Part shown: positions 1 through 11,346 of the stretch, one piece after another
Position numbering within the stretch: position 1 is the first letter of the stretch
Layout: each line of letters starts with the position of its first letter
NCBI RefSeq assembly: GCF_046630445.1
Contig: NC_092343.1
Location: 141,291,501-141,355,500 of the forward strand
Direction: 5' to 3'
From: Rutidosis leptorrhynchoides
Taxonomy: Eukaryota; Streptophyta; Magnoliopsida; Asterales; Asteraceae
DNA length: 64,000 nucleotides
Notes under the pieces: generated by a model
The model's database searches: none
What the model was told of the DNA's origin: nothing
What the model saw: the letters and a program-made list of their open reading frames with translations, nothing else
Translations under genes and position numbers: made by a program

Positions 1-544
1 TGCACGAATGATAAATAAAATAAATTTACTTTTATAAAACTTTGAGAGGATCGTACCGTAACATAGTGTGTGAATTTTTTTTTTTTTTGGCAAACAAAAT
101 TTTCATATTTCGGAGGTTACAAGTTGGAAAAAGATTGATGAGAATTGAGTAAAAGATTTTTGAAAAATTTCGGGTGATATTTGGGGTAATAAAAACTATT
201 GAATTTAAACGTGGTTGATGACTATTAGTAGGGCATAAGTCCTTTGACCAAAAATGCTTAAGTGTGAAGTTGTTGCTTATAAGTGAGATACGGATGGGAG
301 AGTATGAGGAGGAGAATTTACCACCCATTGATTTTGGAAAATTTTGAACTGGTATGACTAATATCGAAGTAAGAAGGATGATGGTGTGATTATCATCAAA
401 TAAGAAATCTCTCGGAATAAGTTAGGATTCAGAGTCGCGTAAGAATGAGTATCAAATAAGATTCCTGGCTAGTCCTTAAGATAGAATTTGAATCGCCGAA
501 GTGACGGGATACAATTTCCTTTATGTATCGTCGTGTAAGTTTAT

Positions 545-840
545 CCATTGTATCGGTTTCTTTCATGGCTAGAAAGTGAGTAGATTTGGTGAGATGGTCA
601 ATGATAACCCAGATAGTGTCCTAACCGCCTACCGTTTTCGGTAGCTTCGTGATAAAATCCATTGTTATTCCTTCCTATTTCCATTGTGGGATTTCGGGTT
701 GTTGTCATGCAACTAATAAGGTTCAGCTTCGGACTACTTCTCTCCCCGTAAACTATTAACGACTCACCATTCTCGCGAGGTACACGAATGACCTTCTCAC
801 TATAAATAACTTTCGCTTTCATCCTTGAAATCTAGTCCAT
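545..840 (-). pseudogene. Protease-integrase deletion chimera of Ty3/gypsy pol
   Basis: Read on the minus strand, 840-716 encodes the end of a Ty3 aspartic protease region (MDW followed by a stop, then KAKVIYS, IRVPRENGE, LIVYGER and KLNLIS), comparable to the same stretch in element B near 24100-23980. From about 715 the DNA switches directly to integrase: it matches the part of B around 22145-22000 (the QQPEIP...MDFITKLP...DRLTKS region), but in a different frame. The reverse transcriptase, RNase H and zinc-binding part of integrase between them, about 1.8 kb in B, are missing. This is an internal deletion derivative with an in-frame TAG (TGG to TAG) upstream. Confidence 0.65.
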
Positions 841-1555
841 TCAAACTATTTCATCAAAGCTTTCTAACTTGATGAGTATTAGGTTAATCTTAAGGTTCAT
901 TCCAACCAAATCTTATTATACTACCGTGAAAAATTCTATCATTCTCCTCAAATAATATCCGCTTGTGCGTAGGTAACTAATCCTTTCCACTACTACTTTA
1001 AACTTCCAAGTTTTGTTGACATGATGTCATCTCCAAATGACCCACCTGTTAATTTTAAGGTACTACCTTATATCATTCTTCTATCTCTGCCAGCTTACCA
1101 ATAGCTTGTCCTATAGAATACTTAACTCTCATGGTTGTTAATGGCTTATTAGTCATAACACTAAGGTTCTTAGATATAAGGTTTCTATCGCTCTAGTATT
1201 AAACAACTCTGAGACAATAAAACGTCGTGACGAAACGTACCCTAACTAAAAATCAGGATCCATACGAGTCTCCATAGCTGAGATAACGATTGCTCTGCAG
1301 TAAGTAAGTCCAAAGTTTTTCCTATTTAAGAACTTTGTCCTTAAGTGTCCAGAGTGTCTATATCTGTAACAAATTTTCGGGTTATCATTTCTGCAATCAA
1401 GGCCCTTCTTGTACAGTATCTGGGCTACGTGGTTATTCTTTCCCTACCTCTAATAGACCATAATGTGTATACTCAAGTGGTTCCTACCAAGATTTTCTCT
1501 GAATCACTTCATATTCCTTATATAGTAACATTGGGACTTCTGCATGATTCACTTC

Positions 1556-1588
1556 AATATAATTACGCTGGCCTGGCGTCATTATATT
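1556..1588. other. Conserved inverted repeat with TGGCC loop, copy 1
   Basis: Arms 1556-1568 and 1576-1588 are complementary at 12 of 13 positions (AATATAATTACGC against GCGTCATTATATT) around a 7-base loop TGGCCTG. A homologous hairpin is at 61718-61750. It lies inside element E, about 1.2 kb from the primer-binding site. Function unknown. Confidence 0.5.
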
Positions 1589-2439
1589 GTACTAAATCGT
1601 ACGTTCATTCCAATATCACTCCATATGGTCAACGTAACGTGATCACTTCAAGTTCTACTCAATTTCATCTAACGGTGCTTTATCTATGCTATCTCAAAAC
1701 AAATTCTATATAATTAATCTCATGGTTTCTCGGTCTGGGTGCGTAGGTTCCGTTGATCATGCATCAATGCCTAGATGTCCCGAAATTTCTTCAAAATGTT
1801 CGGGTTTAAGTAACGTCGTTAGGTTCCTTTCTAGAAATTCAATCTGGGTCTCGCGTCGGGTAGCAAGTAGTAATATGATATGTTTTGAGGCGACTCCCAA
1901 GTCTTTGGGTATGGCTGGGCATCAGTAGATGACACTCTGACCTTGTGAAAGGAGATGCCTTCTCGACTTCTCCAATGCCTAAGAGTGTTAGGGACCTAAG
2001 TACAGAAGTGTCGTTAGATCGTCGAGTAGCGATGAAGGATGAAAGAGATAGGTGACGGTCATGAAAGTGTACGGGATACGAGTCATCTTACAGAAACTGA
2101 ACATCCTTCTAATGTTCATACGTTGTACGTGGCTAATTAGGGTGAGGTCGGGGTGCGGTTACTCCGACAAGTCCTCACATGTCTCCTCCTGGGGATCAAC
2201 TTTAGTGAGCGTGTAATCCGAGGGGTACTCCTCTAGATTGCGTGAAGTAATGTTTCGATCTCTGGAACGGTGGAACAGTAGTAACAGATGGATTACAATA
2301 CTAATCCTTAGGGTTAGACGAGCGGGAAAGGGTTCAGAAAAACATCTGAACTAGGAAAGATAAATTCTCCAAGTCGGTACAGCGAAAAGCAGACGGGTAG
2401 CAAGCACGTAATCAGGCATAGTAACTACAGCAGCCTAGA

Positions 2440-2700
2440 TTGTCTACAGCAGTACACATCATGACAATGAAAATAGTTCTAAACAGAAGTAACATGCAAA
2501 AGCAGGAAGTAGCATGCGGTAACGAGAATAAGTAGCAGCATACAGTAAGTTCACATAGCAGTAAGAGTAAGCATGCAGCAAGATCATATGACGGTATAAG
2601 TAAGCAGTAGCATGCAGCAGTAGTAACAGTGACATGCAATAATACAACATAATAGCATGCAGCAGTAAGCAGTAACAGGTAAACGAGCAAGTTGTAGATT
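2440..2700 (-). repeat. CATGC/CAGCAGTAA-rich low-complexity leader
   Basis: This stretch next to the primer-binding site is built from irregular repeats of GCATGCAGCAGTAA-like units, with GCATGC or CATGCA recurring about every 20-75 bases (near 2494, 2512, 2570, 2609, 2633 and 2655). It sits where the 5' leader of element E should be. No convincing protein is encoded; the leucine/cysteine-rich frames are a by-product of the composition. Confidence 0.55.
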
Positions 2701-2769
2701 AGTCCTATTAGTGAATCCTACTCGGTCCGATCTAGACTCACTAATGCAACCTAATTCCCTACAACCAAT

Positions 2770-2781
2770 GCTCTGATACCA
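2770..2781 (-). other. Primer-binding site of element E (tRNA-iMet type)
   Basis: On the minus strand the sequence is TGGTATCAGAGC, the exact 12-base complement of the 3' end of plant initiator methionine tRNA used by many Ty3 and Copia elements. It begins two bases inside the LTR end at 2784, which fixes both the strand and the LTR boundary. Confidence 0.85.
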
Positions 2782-2783
2782 AC

Positions 2784-5730
2784 TGTGACGCCCTGTACAA
2801 AACCATCGTGTACGATTCGTCAACAACAGGATCTTCACACGGTCAAACACTATATGCTGTTTGAAAACCAGTTTGCATTCATAAAAAGATAGCGTTTTAC
2901 AAAAGATAACGTGCATCCTACGAATAGGAGCATAAACATAAGTATTTGACCCTAAGGTCGTTACAAAGCCATTGTTTGAAATTAACATAAACTACGAATG
3001 CAAAATAAAAGTTCCATGAATGAGACATCTCTAGTAATGCAGCGGATAACTAATACAGCAGGTCCTTAACAGCAATTCAATAACAGCATGACATCAAATC
3101 TAACAGCGGAAGCAAGAAACCTCTAGGCACCTGAGAAATACACGCTTAAAAGTCAACACGAATGTTGGTGAGCTATAGTTTAAGTTGTAACAGTAACGTA
3201 AGGTAGGCCACGAGATTTCAGTATAACAAAACAGTATGAAAAGTATATGTATAACCGTGGGCACATGGTAACTAGACTTAACGTAAATATAAATATCACC
3301 CCCTAAAAGTACACCTGGTGAGTGCGTATGACCTCGAAGTATTAAACACTCGTTAAATGCTAGCGCGACTAGCCCGAGTGGGGATGTCAAACCCTATGAA
3401 TCCATATCTAATATTCGCGCCTACCGGTTCAAAAACCAATAGTTAAACGTTACCGTGCTAAGGGGAATGTTTATGCCGTTGTATAACCCACACACATATA
3501 AAGTTTAAGTACTCGTGCCTAGTATGTAAAACGTAGAAAGCTCATGTATTCTCAGTCCCAAAATAGTTAAAGTAAAAAGGGATGCTATAACTCACAGTGA
3601 TAAAAGCGGTAAAGTCGGTAATGAAAGTACGCAAGTAGTAAGTCGGTCCGAAAGGTCGTCAACCTAAACAAAGGTTACTAGGTCAGTAGGTTGTCCTTAT
3701 AAGTTCTAATAGTGCATAAAATAAGTTTAAGTGTCATCATCATCATCGTTCATCATCATAAAAGTTAAGCAAGTTTGACAAGAATAGAGATCGAAACAAT
3801 AGGCTGACTTCAGTCAGCTGCTATGACCTCTACGTAAATCGAAAAGACGCATAGTCAGTGGCTATGGCTCCGCATATGAGTCTCCTAACAGCTGACCAAT
3901 TTTCAGAACCTAACTCTTCTTCGTTTGACCGTGGCGACGGTTTAAGTGCGAGTAGGTCAGAAATTTCAGCACAACGTTAATAGGGTGTAGTGACACTCGG
4001 AGGGCCATAAATCCTAAACCGTAACTCGGATTAAGACGAGGCCTAAACAGAAAATCATCTACTCGAACCGAACTAACTGAAAATCAACCTTCCAGTAGCC
4101 CAGGTGGCCTGATCAGATACGAAAATCAGTGGACAAGTGCTCCGGTGGGGTTCTTGGTGCTTGATGCTCATCACGGTTCTCATCCTTGATGCTTGTAGCT
4201 TCAAGTGTACAACTCGTTGATGTGTTAGCATCACCTTGACTAAGATTCCACCATCAATACACAATATGTTAAGACCAAGTAAGAACACAACTCATTTATG
4301 AGTCTTAGATGGATGATGAACCAAGGTTACGTCATATCCTTAGTCTTAACACCATTTCAAGTCACATTTACAACTAAAGCTACAAACTTTACATCAATCA
4401 ACCAAGTATAAGCACAATCTAAGTCAAATGAGGTGATGGAACCCTAAGCTAGAGAACTTGGATCCTTTTCACACAAGTTACAAGGTTGCAAAGCTAGAAA
4501 GCTTGAACCTTTGTTGTTCTTGAAGATCTTGAAGCATAAAGCTTGGATCTTTAAGTTACATGAAGATAACAAACACAAGTTTGAATCTTTTTAACAAAAT
4601 AACATGATCATAAGTTAGAAAACTTAGATCCAACAAAAAGATATGGAGATTCAAGCTAGAAAGCTTGAATCTTGATTGTTCTTGAAGATCTTGAAGCATA
4701 AAGCTTGGATCTTTAAGTTACATGAAGATTACAAACACAAGTTTGAATCTTTTCAACAAAATAACAAGATTAAAGTATAACAAGTCTAGATCTACAAAGT
4801 TGGTGAAGATTCAAAGCTAGAAAGCTTGAATCTTCCATGTTCTTGAAGGATTCAAATTCAAGTTTGAATCTTACAAGATATAATCAAGATCAAAGCTAAA
4901 AAGCAAGACCTTTAATGATGATGATGTACACGAAATAGAAAGAAGAGGAAGAAGGAGAAAAATTAAATACTTAAAAGTTTAGAGTGAGAAAGACTAGAAA
5001 GAAGATAGGAGAATAAGTGTGTGTGAAATACAAATGGAAGCAAGTGTAAAATGAGAGGAATATGGCTAGTATTTATAAGCAAAATTTGACAAGGATTGAT
5101 GAGGTGGAAGGCCATATGGCCGTAGGTTTTGAGAGGGGAGGGGGGAGACACCATTTTGTTTTTTGGTTTGTGGTTGTCTAAAGCATGTCCTTATGCTAGA
5201 ATCCCATGTAACATTATGGATAATCCTTATCCAAATTGCTAGTATGACTCATTTATTATTTATTTTATTTATTTTATTATTATGGGTCACTAGTAATAAT
5301 ACTTGGGCCAATTAATTGGGTCACTAGCTAGAGTAGGGTGGGCTTAAGTCCAACAAGCTAGAAAGTCCAACAAGACTAACTATTGTGATCTATTAAATAA
5401 GTAAATAAAATTAAGCATCCAAAAGCCCAAGTAATTATTATTATAAAATAATAATTAATATTTCGCAGTCCCAATATTCCGGTTACGAAAAAAGTCAAAC
5501 GTGCGCGCAGTCCGCGGTTTATTCGAAACGTCAAGTAACACTAACGGTTATAAAGGCATCCGGTGAACAAGTTAAGTATTCCACATACACCAAGACACGT
5601 TTTAATGTATATATGGATGTAATTCACGTATATCAAGATTCCAGAGTATAAAATAACACAGTACGCACAAATACGCAGTTACGCAAAAATACAAGGCATA
5701 AAAGCAAGTCGAAAAAGTCGGGTCGTTATA
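2784..5730 (-). mobile_element. 5' LTR of Ty3/gypsy element E
   Basis: The LTR reads TGTGACGCCC at its left (3') end; on the minus strand it begins TATAACGACCCGAC, which looks like a TG-to-TA change in the usual start. Length is 2947 bp. It shares two short blocks with the LTRs of A, B and D: the hairpin at 3154-3167 and the TATTCTCAGTCCC block near 3547. It also contains a 162-bp tandem repeat (4516-4870) and a CAT microsatellite near 3735. It abuts LINE sequence at 5731, so E probably inserted into the LINE's 3' end. The target duplication cannot be tested because the other end is outside the window. No gene is seen in it. Confidence 0.75.
4516..4870. repeat. Tandem repeat, period about 162 bp, inside LTR E
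   Basis: A unit beginning GTTCTTGAAGATCTTGAAGC starts at 4516 and again at 4678, with a partial third copy from about 4839. The unit contains short inverted AAGCTT/GAATC motifs (GATTCAAGCT and AGCTTGAATC). The copies are nearly identical over the first 80 bases. Confidence 0.75.
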
Positions 5731-5829
5731 CCCTACTCCTCTTAGTCCCGGCCAAGACGAAAGAACGTTAGAATCCGGCATAAAAAACCTGAATATTAAC
5801 AAATACCGACTTTTGTAGGGTTAGCGTCA

Positions 5830-8800
5830 AACCATCTCGGGTTAGTAATCCAAATTTGCCAATCTAATTTGCCTTTCTTCCAACGGCTATTTATCCACTC
5901 GAAGCTCTTGGATTGAATATCGGACACGACTTTAGATGTGCTCGGATGATTTTTCCCAAAAAGGTGATCGTTTCGTAGAAGCCAAATGTGGTAGCTAGTG
6001 GTCCAAACGGTCGCTTGCCAAAGAGAGTTGCCAAGAATTGTGTTAAGTTGAGGGTTCGAAGCAAAAGAGATAGGTGAGAGGCTCGAGATGTTAAGAGTGT
6101 CTAGATTCCACCATTTTTGAATTTTATTCCAAATATCAATGGAATTGGAACATTTTTAAATACAATGGGGGAGAGTTTCAATGTCATCGTCACATACCGG
6201 GCACCGGACTGTGTGGAGATCAATAACCTTTTTATCTAGTTCTGATCGGACATGGAGTTTATTTTGATTCGCCCTCCAAATAAAAATTCCAATTTTTTGC
6301 GGAATAAAAGAGTTTAGGATAGTAGGAGTTCTAGAACCAAAGGAAGCAGCAGCCAGCGAATTCAGCAATTGCATGAAATTGTTTGAGCTGAATTTGCCAT
6401 TTGGGCTATGTTTCCAGGCCCAGCTTGGTGATCGATTGTTAGAGAAGGAGAAGCGATCGATGGAGTTTGTGATGGATTGTAATTCGTCTGCAGCCCTCCA
6501 TTTGGGTTGGGAGCTCCACGACCAGGAGAAGATAGTTCCAGAATCTGATTTGGATACACGATCCCGGATTGTGACATCCTTATCCACTTCAAGTCTAAAA
6601 AGCCTTGGGTATAATTCGCAAAAAACTCTATCACCAATCCACTTATCTTTCCAAAAGCGAGTATCAGCACCATTCCCTACATCTTTAACAAAAGCATTAG
6701 AAAAATCACACCCTAACTTGTTTAGGGTGTGTTCGATATTGATAATATTATATCAAGTTCGACCCGAAAATTTCTTCAAATTAAAATCCGATGATGAAGA
6801 AAAACAGCCCAACCCCCCATTAACTCCATAGATGCTTTTTATTATTCGAACCCAAAATGAATTTTCATTATTTAAAAAACGCCACCACCATTTTGATAAT
6901 AAGTTAAGATTTTTTTAATTTTAATGAATTGACAGTTAAACCACCAAATTCGTAAGGCAAAAGGATTTGTTCCCATTTAACCCAGGCCATTTTTTTCTCA
7001 TCGTATGACCCTCCCCAAAAAAAGTCACGTCTTAGTTTTTCTAAGTCATGTAGAACACGTACAGGGCTTTGAAGAGCGAGAAATAATATTGTGGAAGGCT
7101 GGTTAAGACCGCTTTAATGAGAGTTAAACGACCGCCATAAGAAATGGATTTAGCCTTCCAATCAGATAGTCGTTTTTTAAATTTATCAAAGATGGGAGTC
7201 CAATTTTTAAAACTTTTCAAATTAGCACCGATTGGAAGACCAAGATAGTTAAACGGAAAGGAACCTTCTTTACACCCAAACCAATTTGCCATATTGGAAA
7301 GTTCCACACTTGACATCCCAATTCCATACACACAACTTTTATTAAAATTAATTTTAAGACTCGATAAATCTTCAAAGCATTTAAGTATTTTCAAAATATT
7401 TCTAGCTTCACGTTTGTTCCATTTGCCGAAGATGATAGTGTCGTCCGCGTATTGAAGGTGAGATACGACGACCCTATCATTTCCGATCTTGACACCATTA
7501 ATTAAACTTTTGCGGATTGCGACATTAAGGAGGTTGTTAAGTCCTTCACCCGCAAGAATGAATAGCAAAGGAGAAAGAGGGTCTCCTTGTCTTACTCCTC
7601 TCTTGGGGAAGAATTGGTCAGTTGGCGAACCGTTAACAAGAACTGAGATTGAGGTGGAGGTTAGACATGATTTTATCCAATTAACCCATTTAGCCCCGAA
7701 ACCCATAGAAATCATAATAGAGCAAAGGAAATCCCAATCTAGACAATCAAAAGCTTTTTCAAAATCAACTTTAAAAATAAAACTCTTTTGATTTCTAGAT
7801 TTGAGATCATCAATTGATTCAAGAGCAATTAGCACACCATCTAAAATATATCTATTGGAAATAAAGGCGGTTTGCTCATCACCTATTAGCCTCGGGATAA
7901 ATTTTCTGATTCTGTTTGCAAGTATTTTTGAAAGAATTTTGTAATAACTACCGATGAGGCTAATAGGACGATAATTAGAAAAGTTGAGAGGGTCCTTAAC
8001 CTTTGGGATGAGAGTGATGAAGGACGCATTGCACCCGTTTGAGATTTGCCCCGATTCCCAGAACCATTGGATTGCCTTTAAAAGATCACCTTTAATAATA
8101 TCCCAGAATTTAGTGTAGAATAGGAGATTGAACCCGTCTGGCCAGGGGCTTTGTTTTGTCCACACCCTCTGATAGCTTCTAGAACTTCCGATTCTGAAAA
8201 TTGAGACTCGAGAAATTCGGTCATGCTTTCTTCTAGTTTGGAACCGTCCCAATTATTAAGCATCCATCCCTTAGTGTTGGATTTCTCGAAAAGGCCCTGA
8301 AAAAAATTAAACGCTTCATTTTTAATGTCAGTAGGGTTAGAAGTCCATACCCCGGCTTTGTTGATTACATGAATGTTGTTTTTATGGTGACGACGCCGGA
8401 TGTAGGAGTGAAAGAATTTGTTGTTTTCATCTCCTTCTAAAGCCCATTTGTATCTTGCTTTTTGTTTGAGCATCTCTAATTGCGTGTTCTCTTTTTGGGC
8501 AAGAAGATCACGATCTTTCATCCACTTACCTAAATCTTCCTCACTAAGATCCGACACTTCTGCTTTCTTTTCCCAATCATCTATGGCGTTCGATAATTCC
8601 TCTATTTCGACATTGAGTTTTCCATGAGTCGTAGAAAACCATCTTCGAAGTTCCTTCTTGACAATCTTAAGCTTTTCTCTAAAAATAATGTCGGGTCTAT
8701 TAGCATTGACGCTTGTATTCCATGCGTTGTTGATTACATCATAAGATTCTTTTTGCTTTCGCCACTCATCTTAAATTCTAACCGGCTTGGGCCCAAAATC

Positions 8801-9507
8801 TATATCACCATCTTTTAGTAATAAAGGGCAATGATCCGTTTGCTTCTTGTCTAGAACCAATACGTTCGCATTCGGCCATTGATTAATGAATTGCTCCGAG
8901 ACCAAAAACCTGTCGAGTTTACTGAATTTTGTACCATTGTCACTTATGCGAGTATAAGTTCTACCTCCTAGAGGTAGGTCAAGAAGAGAGTTATCCTTGA
9001 TGAAGTCATTAAACATTCTGGCTCTCCTTTCACAAAACTCGGTGTTTTTTCTCTCAGTTGCAAACCTGACCTCATTAAAATCCCCGAAAATAACAAACAT
9101 AGCATCATCATATTTCAATGCCTTCGAGAGATCGTTCCACATTACTTTTTTATCCTTTTCAGATTGAGGACGATAGGTGTTTATTATAATGAGCTCGGTA
9201 CCTATATCCTGCCAATGTCCTTTTATCGCAATAAAGGACTCTCGTTCAACAACATGGTTAGCCTTAAAAATATTCGGATCCCAAACCGTTAGAATCCCAC
9301 CTGATTCCCTTTTGGTTTTTTAAAAGCATAGCGATAATCACAGCTTCCCCAAAAATTTTCAATCCAATGTTCAGAAATTTTTTCAACTTTAGTTTCTTGT
9401 AAGGTGATGACGTTAGGTTTATTTTGAAAACACACTTTTTTAAACCATTTAAATTTCTTTTTATCTTCATATCCCAACCCTCTAATGTTTAACGATAGTA
9501 TCTTCAT
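5830..9507 (-). pseudogene. LINE ORF2: endonuclease / reverse transcriptase / zf-RVT (frameshifted)
   Basis: The product would nick target DNA and copy the LINE RNA at the nick. The start is the Met at 9507 (MKILSLNIRGLG, the usual first residues of plant L1 ORF2). Endonuclease motifs are LQETKV (about 9395), GDFNE (about 9080), SKLDRF (about 8915) and DHCPLLL (about 8830). Reverse transcriptase motifs are KAPGP (about 8150), FKVDFEKAFD (about 7755), RQGDPLSPLLF (about 7600) and YADD (7440-7452). A zinc-binding zf-RVT domain follows (IPQKIGIFIWR...CPVCDDD, 6310-6180). I see frameshifts near 9310, 8150 and 7065 and an in-frame stop near 8771, so no full-length protein can be made. Coding homology appears to run on to about 5830. 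Confidence 0.85.
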
Positions 9508-9865
9508 TGTAAAATTAAAGAAAATGACACGAAAGTATGATATTACCTATGAGTATACCTTTAATTCCTGTTTGGAATCTTTTTCCTTGATAATCCAAGA
9601 ATGTCTCCGACCTCCTCACAATTTAGAGATTTTTCAGAGAGCGATTGAAGGTTCTTGTCTCCTTTTTGGACCGAGTTTGATTTTGAATTAGTTCTCCGAA
9701 CCGAGTGCTTCTTTCTTGGCCTTCTTGCAAGGGACTTTACGTTTAAGAATTTGAATGAAGCGTTCCAGTTTCTAATGTTGGTCCAAGATTCAATTGAGGT
9801 TTTGCTTGAGGTCTTACGCTTTTTACATGGAAGTTCTTTTTTGTAACCGTCAACTGAAGCTTGAC

Positions 9866-10148
9866 TGTAACATCCGTGTTACATCCGTCTCACATCGGTT
9901 GGAGAGGGGAACGAAGCATGCCTTATAAGGGTGTGGAGACCTTTCCTAGCATGACGCGTTTTGGGACCACAAGCGCAGCAGATCCCATGAGAACTCTGCA
10001 GTTAAGCGTGCTCATGCAAGGGCACTACCAGGATGGGTGACCTCCTGGGAAAGTGCTCGTCGTGTGTGGTTGCCAAGAAAAATCCGTGCGCCTACGGGCA
10101 AAGCGTACAATATCATGCTACGGGGAACGTGTTACCTGGGATGTTACA
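9866..10148 (+). mobile_element. Cassandra (5S-rRNA-bearing TRIM) solo LTR
   Basis: A 283-bp unit with perfect 10-base terminal inverted repeats, TGTAACATCC and GGATGTTACA, flanked on both sides by the 5-bp duplication TTGAC (9861-9865 and 10149-10153). Inside are the CACATCGGTTGGAGAGGGGA block typical of Cassandra LTRs and a 5S rRNA-derived segment. There is no internal domain or second LTR, so it is a solo LTR left by recombination. Cassandra is a known non-autonomous plant family whose LTRs carry 5S Pol III promoter elements. It interrupts the LINE, so it is younger than the LINE. Confidence 0.9.
9980..10073 (+). other. 5S rRNA-derived segment inside the Cassandra LTR
   Basis: The segment follows the plant 5S gene from GATCCCAT through GCAGTTAAGCGTGCTC (box A region) to GGATGGGTGACCTCCTGGGA (box C). 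It departs in the middle and at the 3' end, and the 5' third of 5S is absent. It is therefore a promoter-bearing derivative and not a functional 5S gene. Confidence 0.85.
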
Positions 10149-11094
10149 TTGACTCTGAGCAAACGGAGCTTGATAGACAATCTGTTACAATCGGACTTAA
10201 AGAAAGATGTTGAGTCTTTCTGGGCCGATTCTGTTTCAAAGCATGGATTTGCCAGACCCAAATTATCACATGGAGATGTCTGTTTATCTTGTACCGAATC
10301 CTTAACAGGAGTGAAAGCAGGAGTTGGTTCACAGGATGGGTGAGTTTCGATTTGGCTAGTATCTTGGGCCAATTCTTGGTCCAATTCTTGTTTTGAGCAA
10401 TGGTCAGACGTGAAAGGAACCGAATTGGAAGATGCCTCATTTGTGGAGTCTTCGACAACAGTGTCACCATTTTTCCCAGTTTCGATATTCACTTTATGAT
10501 TTTGGAATTTCGAGGACCCGGTGTTTTCACTAACATTAACTGGAATGGAAGAATTAAGGTTATTTATTTCGTCTACCTTATCGAAAAAATTTTCTGATGC
10601 AGCAAAAACTTTCGACCCTTCATTTTTACCTACGATATTGTTACCTTCCAGTGGCCATTCATTATCGATTTCGTTATCTGAGTTTTCCTGTGATGAATCT
10701 ATGTCGCTTTCATGGTTACTATTAGTTTCTGTGAGATCAATTGAGGACTCCATTTCTTCCATCTCAATCTTTACAATTCCTTTTACATCCTCAATGACAT
10801 GAACATAAAACATACCTTCATCTTTGATTTTAACATGCACTAAGTTATTTTGGTAAACCTTCTTGGCCCCAAAGTTTGACTAATACTTTACCACATACCA
10901 AGTTTTGATTACCATTCTGGAATTATAGTTTCTCCAAATCTGATATATTACTTTATTGTGCAGGAAGTGAACTCTATTGACCAAATAGCTTTTTCTTATG
11001 GTTTGATTTTAGTCATACCAGTTTGGGCCGTTCCCAATCTTTGTTTACAATGTTTATAAGTTGGGCCCTCTTACTTTTTATCATTTGTCTTTAT

Positions 11095-11346
11095 CAAGGT
11101 TGCAAAAAATCGTTACTCATGAAGTACTCAGTCGGGACCTTTTAGGTAGTACTCGGAAACTCGGAGAGTACTCAGATGTTGACCTATTTTTGACAAACTT
11201 TGACTAATTTTCCGAGTAATCCCGAGTTTTGAACGATTTTCCGAGTTATCCCGAGTTTTGGCCGAGTTCGACCGAGTACTTTCTGAGAACTCTCCAAGCT
11301 GCAAAAATCAATTACTCCACGAGTAGTTCCGAGTTCTACAACACTG
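11095..11346. mobile_element. hAT-type MITE, copy 1 (252 bp)
   Basis: The ends CAAGGTTGCAAAAA and TCTACAACACTG are imperfect inverted repeats. The element is flanked by a perfect 8-bp duplication GTCTTTAT (11087-11094 and 11347-11354), the length made by hAT transposases. The interior is rich in GAGT(A/T)/CCGAGTT repeats and non-coding. A relative lies at 39886-40157. Confidence 0.75.

Larger units (their letters stand above)
1..2783 (-). mobile_element. Internal region of decayed Ty3/gypsy element E (truncated by window edge)
   Basis: This is the internal DNA of a minus-strand LTR retrotransposon whose 5' LTR lies at 2784-5730. The assignment rests on the primer-binding site touching that LTR at 2770-2781 and on a protease/integrase remnant at 545-840. 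The rest (1-540 and 840-2440) has no reading frame I can recognise; 1-540 is AT-rich and could be the decayed 3' part of integrase and beyond. The 3' LTR must lie left of the window. Stops are frequent in every frame, so the copy is dead. The extent of E leftwards is inferred. Confidence 0.6.
9561..10840 (-). pseudogene. LINE ORF1-like region, split by Cassandra LTR
   Basis: From 10840 to 10149 there is an open, acidic, Ser/Asn/Asp-rich frame (about 230 residues, beginning MHVKIKDEGMFYVHV). After the Cassandra insertion a basic, lysine/arginine-rich stretch follows (KKELPCKKRKTSS ... RRPRKKHSVRR ... LGLSRKKIPNRN) and ends at a TAA at 9561-9563, just upstream of the ORF2 start. Position and the basic C-terminus fit an ORF1 or the region preceding ORF2 in plant L1 elements. 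I see no CCHC knuckle. If the solo LTR and one target-duplication copy are removed, the two parts differ by one base in frame, so an indel is also likely. Confidence 0.55.
5731..10900 (-). mobile_element. L1-type LINE, decayed, interrupted by a Cassandra solo LTR
   Basis: A non-LTR retrotransposon on the minus strand. It has an ORF1-type region (about 10840-9561), an endonuclease-reverse transcriptase ORF2 (9507 to about 6150) and a C-terminal zinc-knuckle-like domain (6330-6156). Its 3' end is bounded at 5731 by LTR E. Its 5' limit is uncertain; coding signal fades above about 10880. Several single-base frameshifts make it non-autonomous. Confidence 0.8.

Noticed and set aside
6373-6831. 152-codon plus-strand frame
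   Set aside because: It is antisense to the LINE zf-RVT region, which has strong motifs on the minus strand.
7489-7791. 100-codon plus-strand frame
   Set aside because: Antisense shadow of the LINE reverse transcriptase.
9980-10073. Functional 5S rRNA gene
   Set aside because: Only the central and 3' parts match, it lies between Cassandra termini with a target duplication, and it departs from 5S in the middle.
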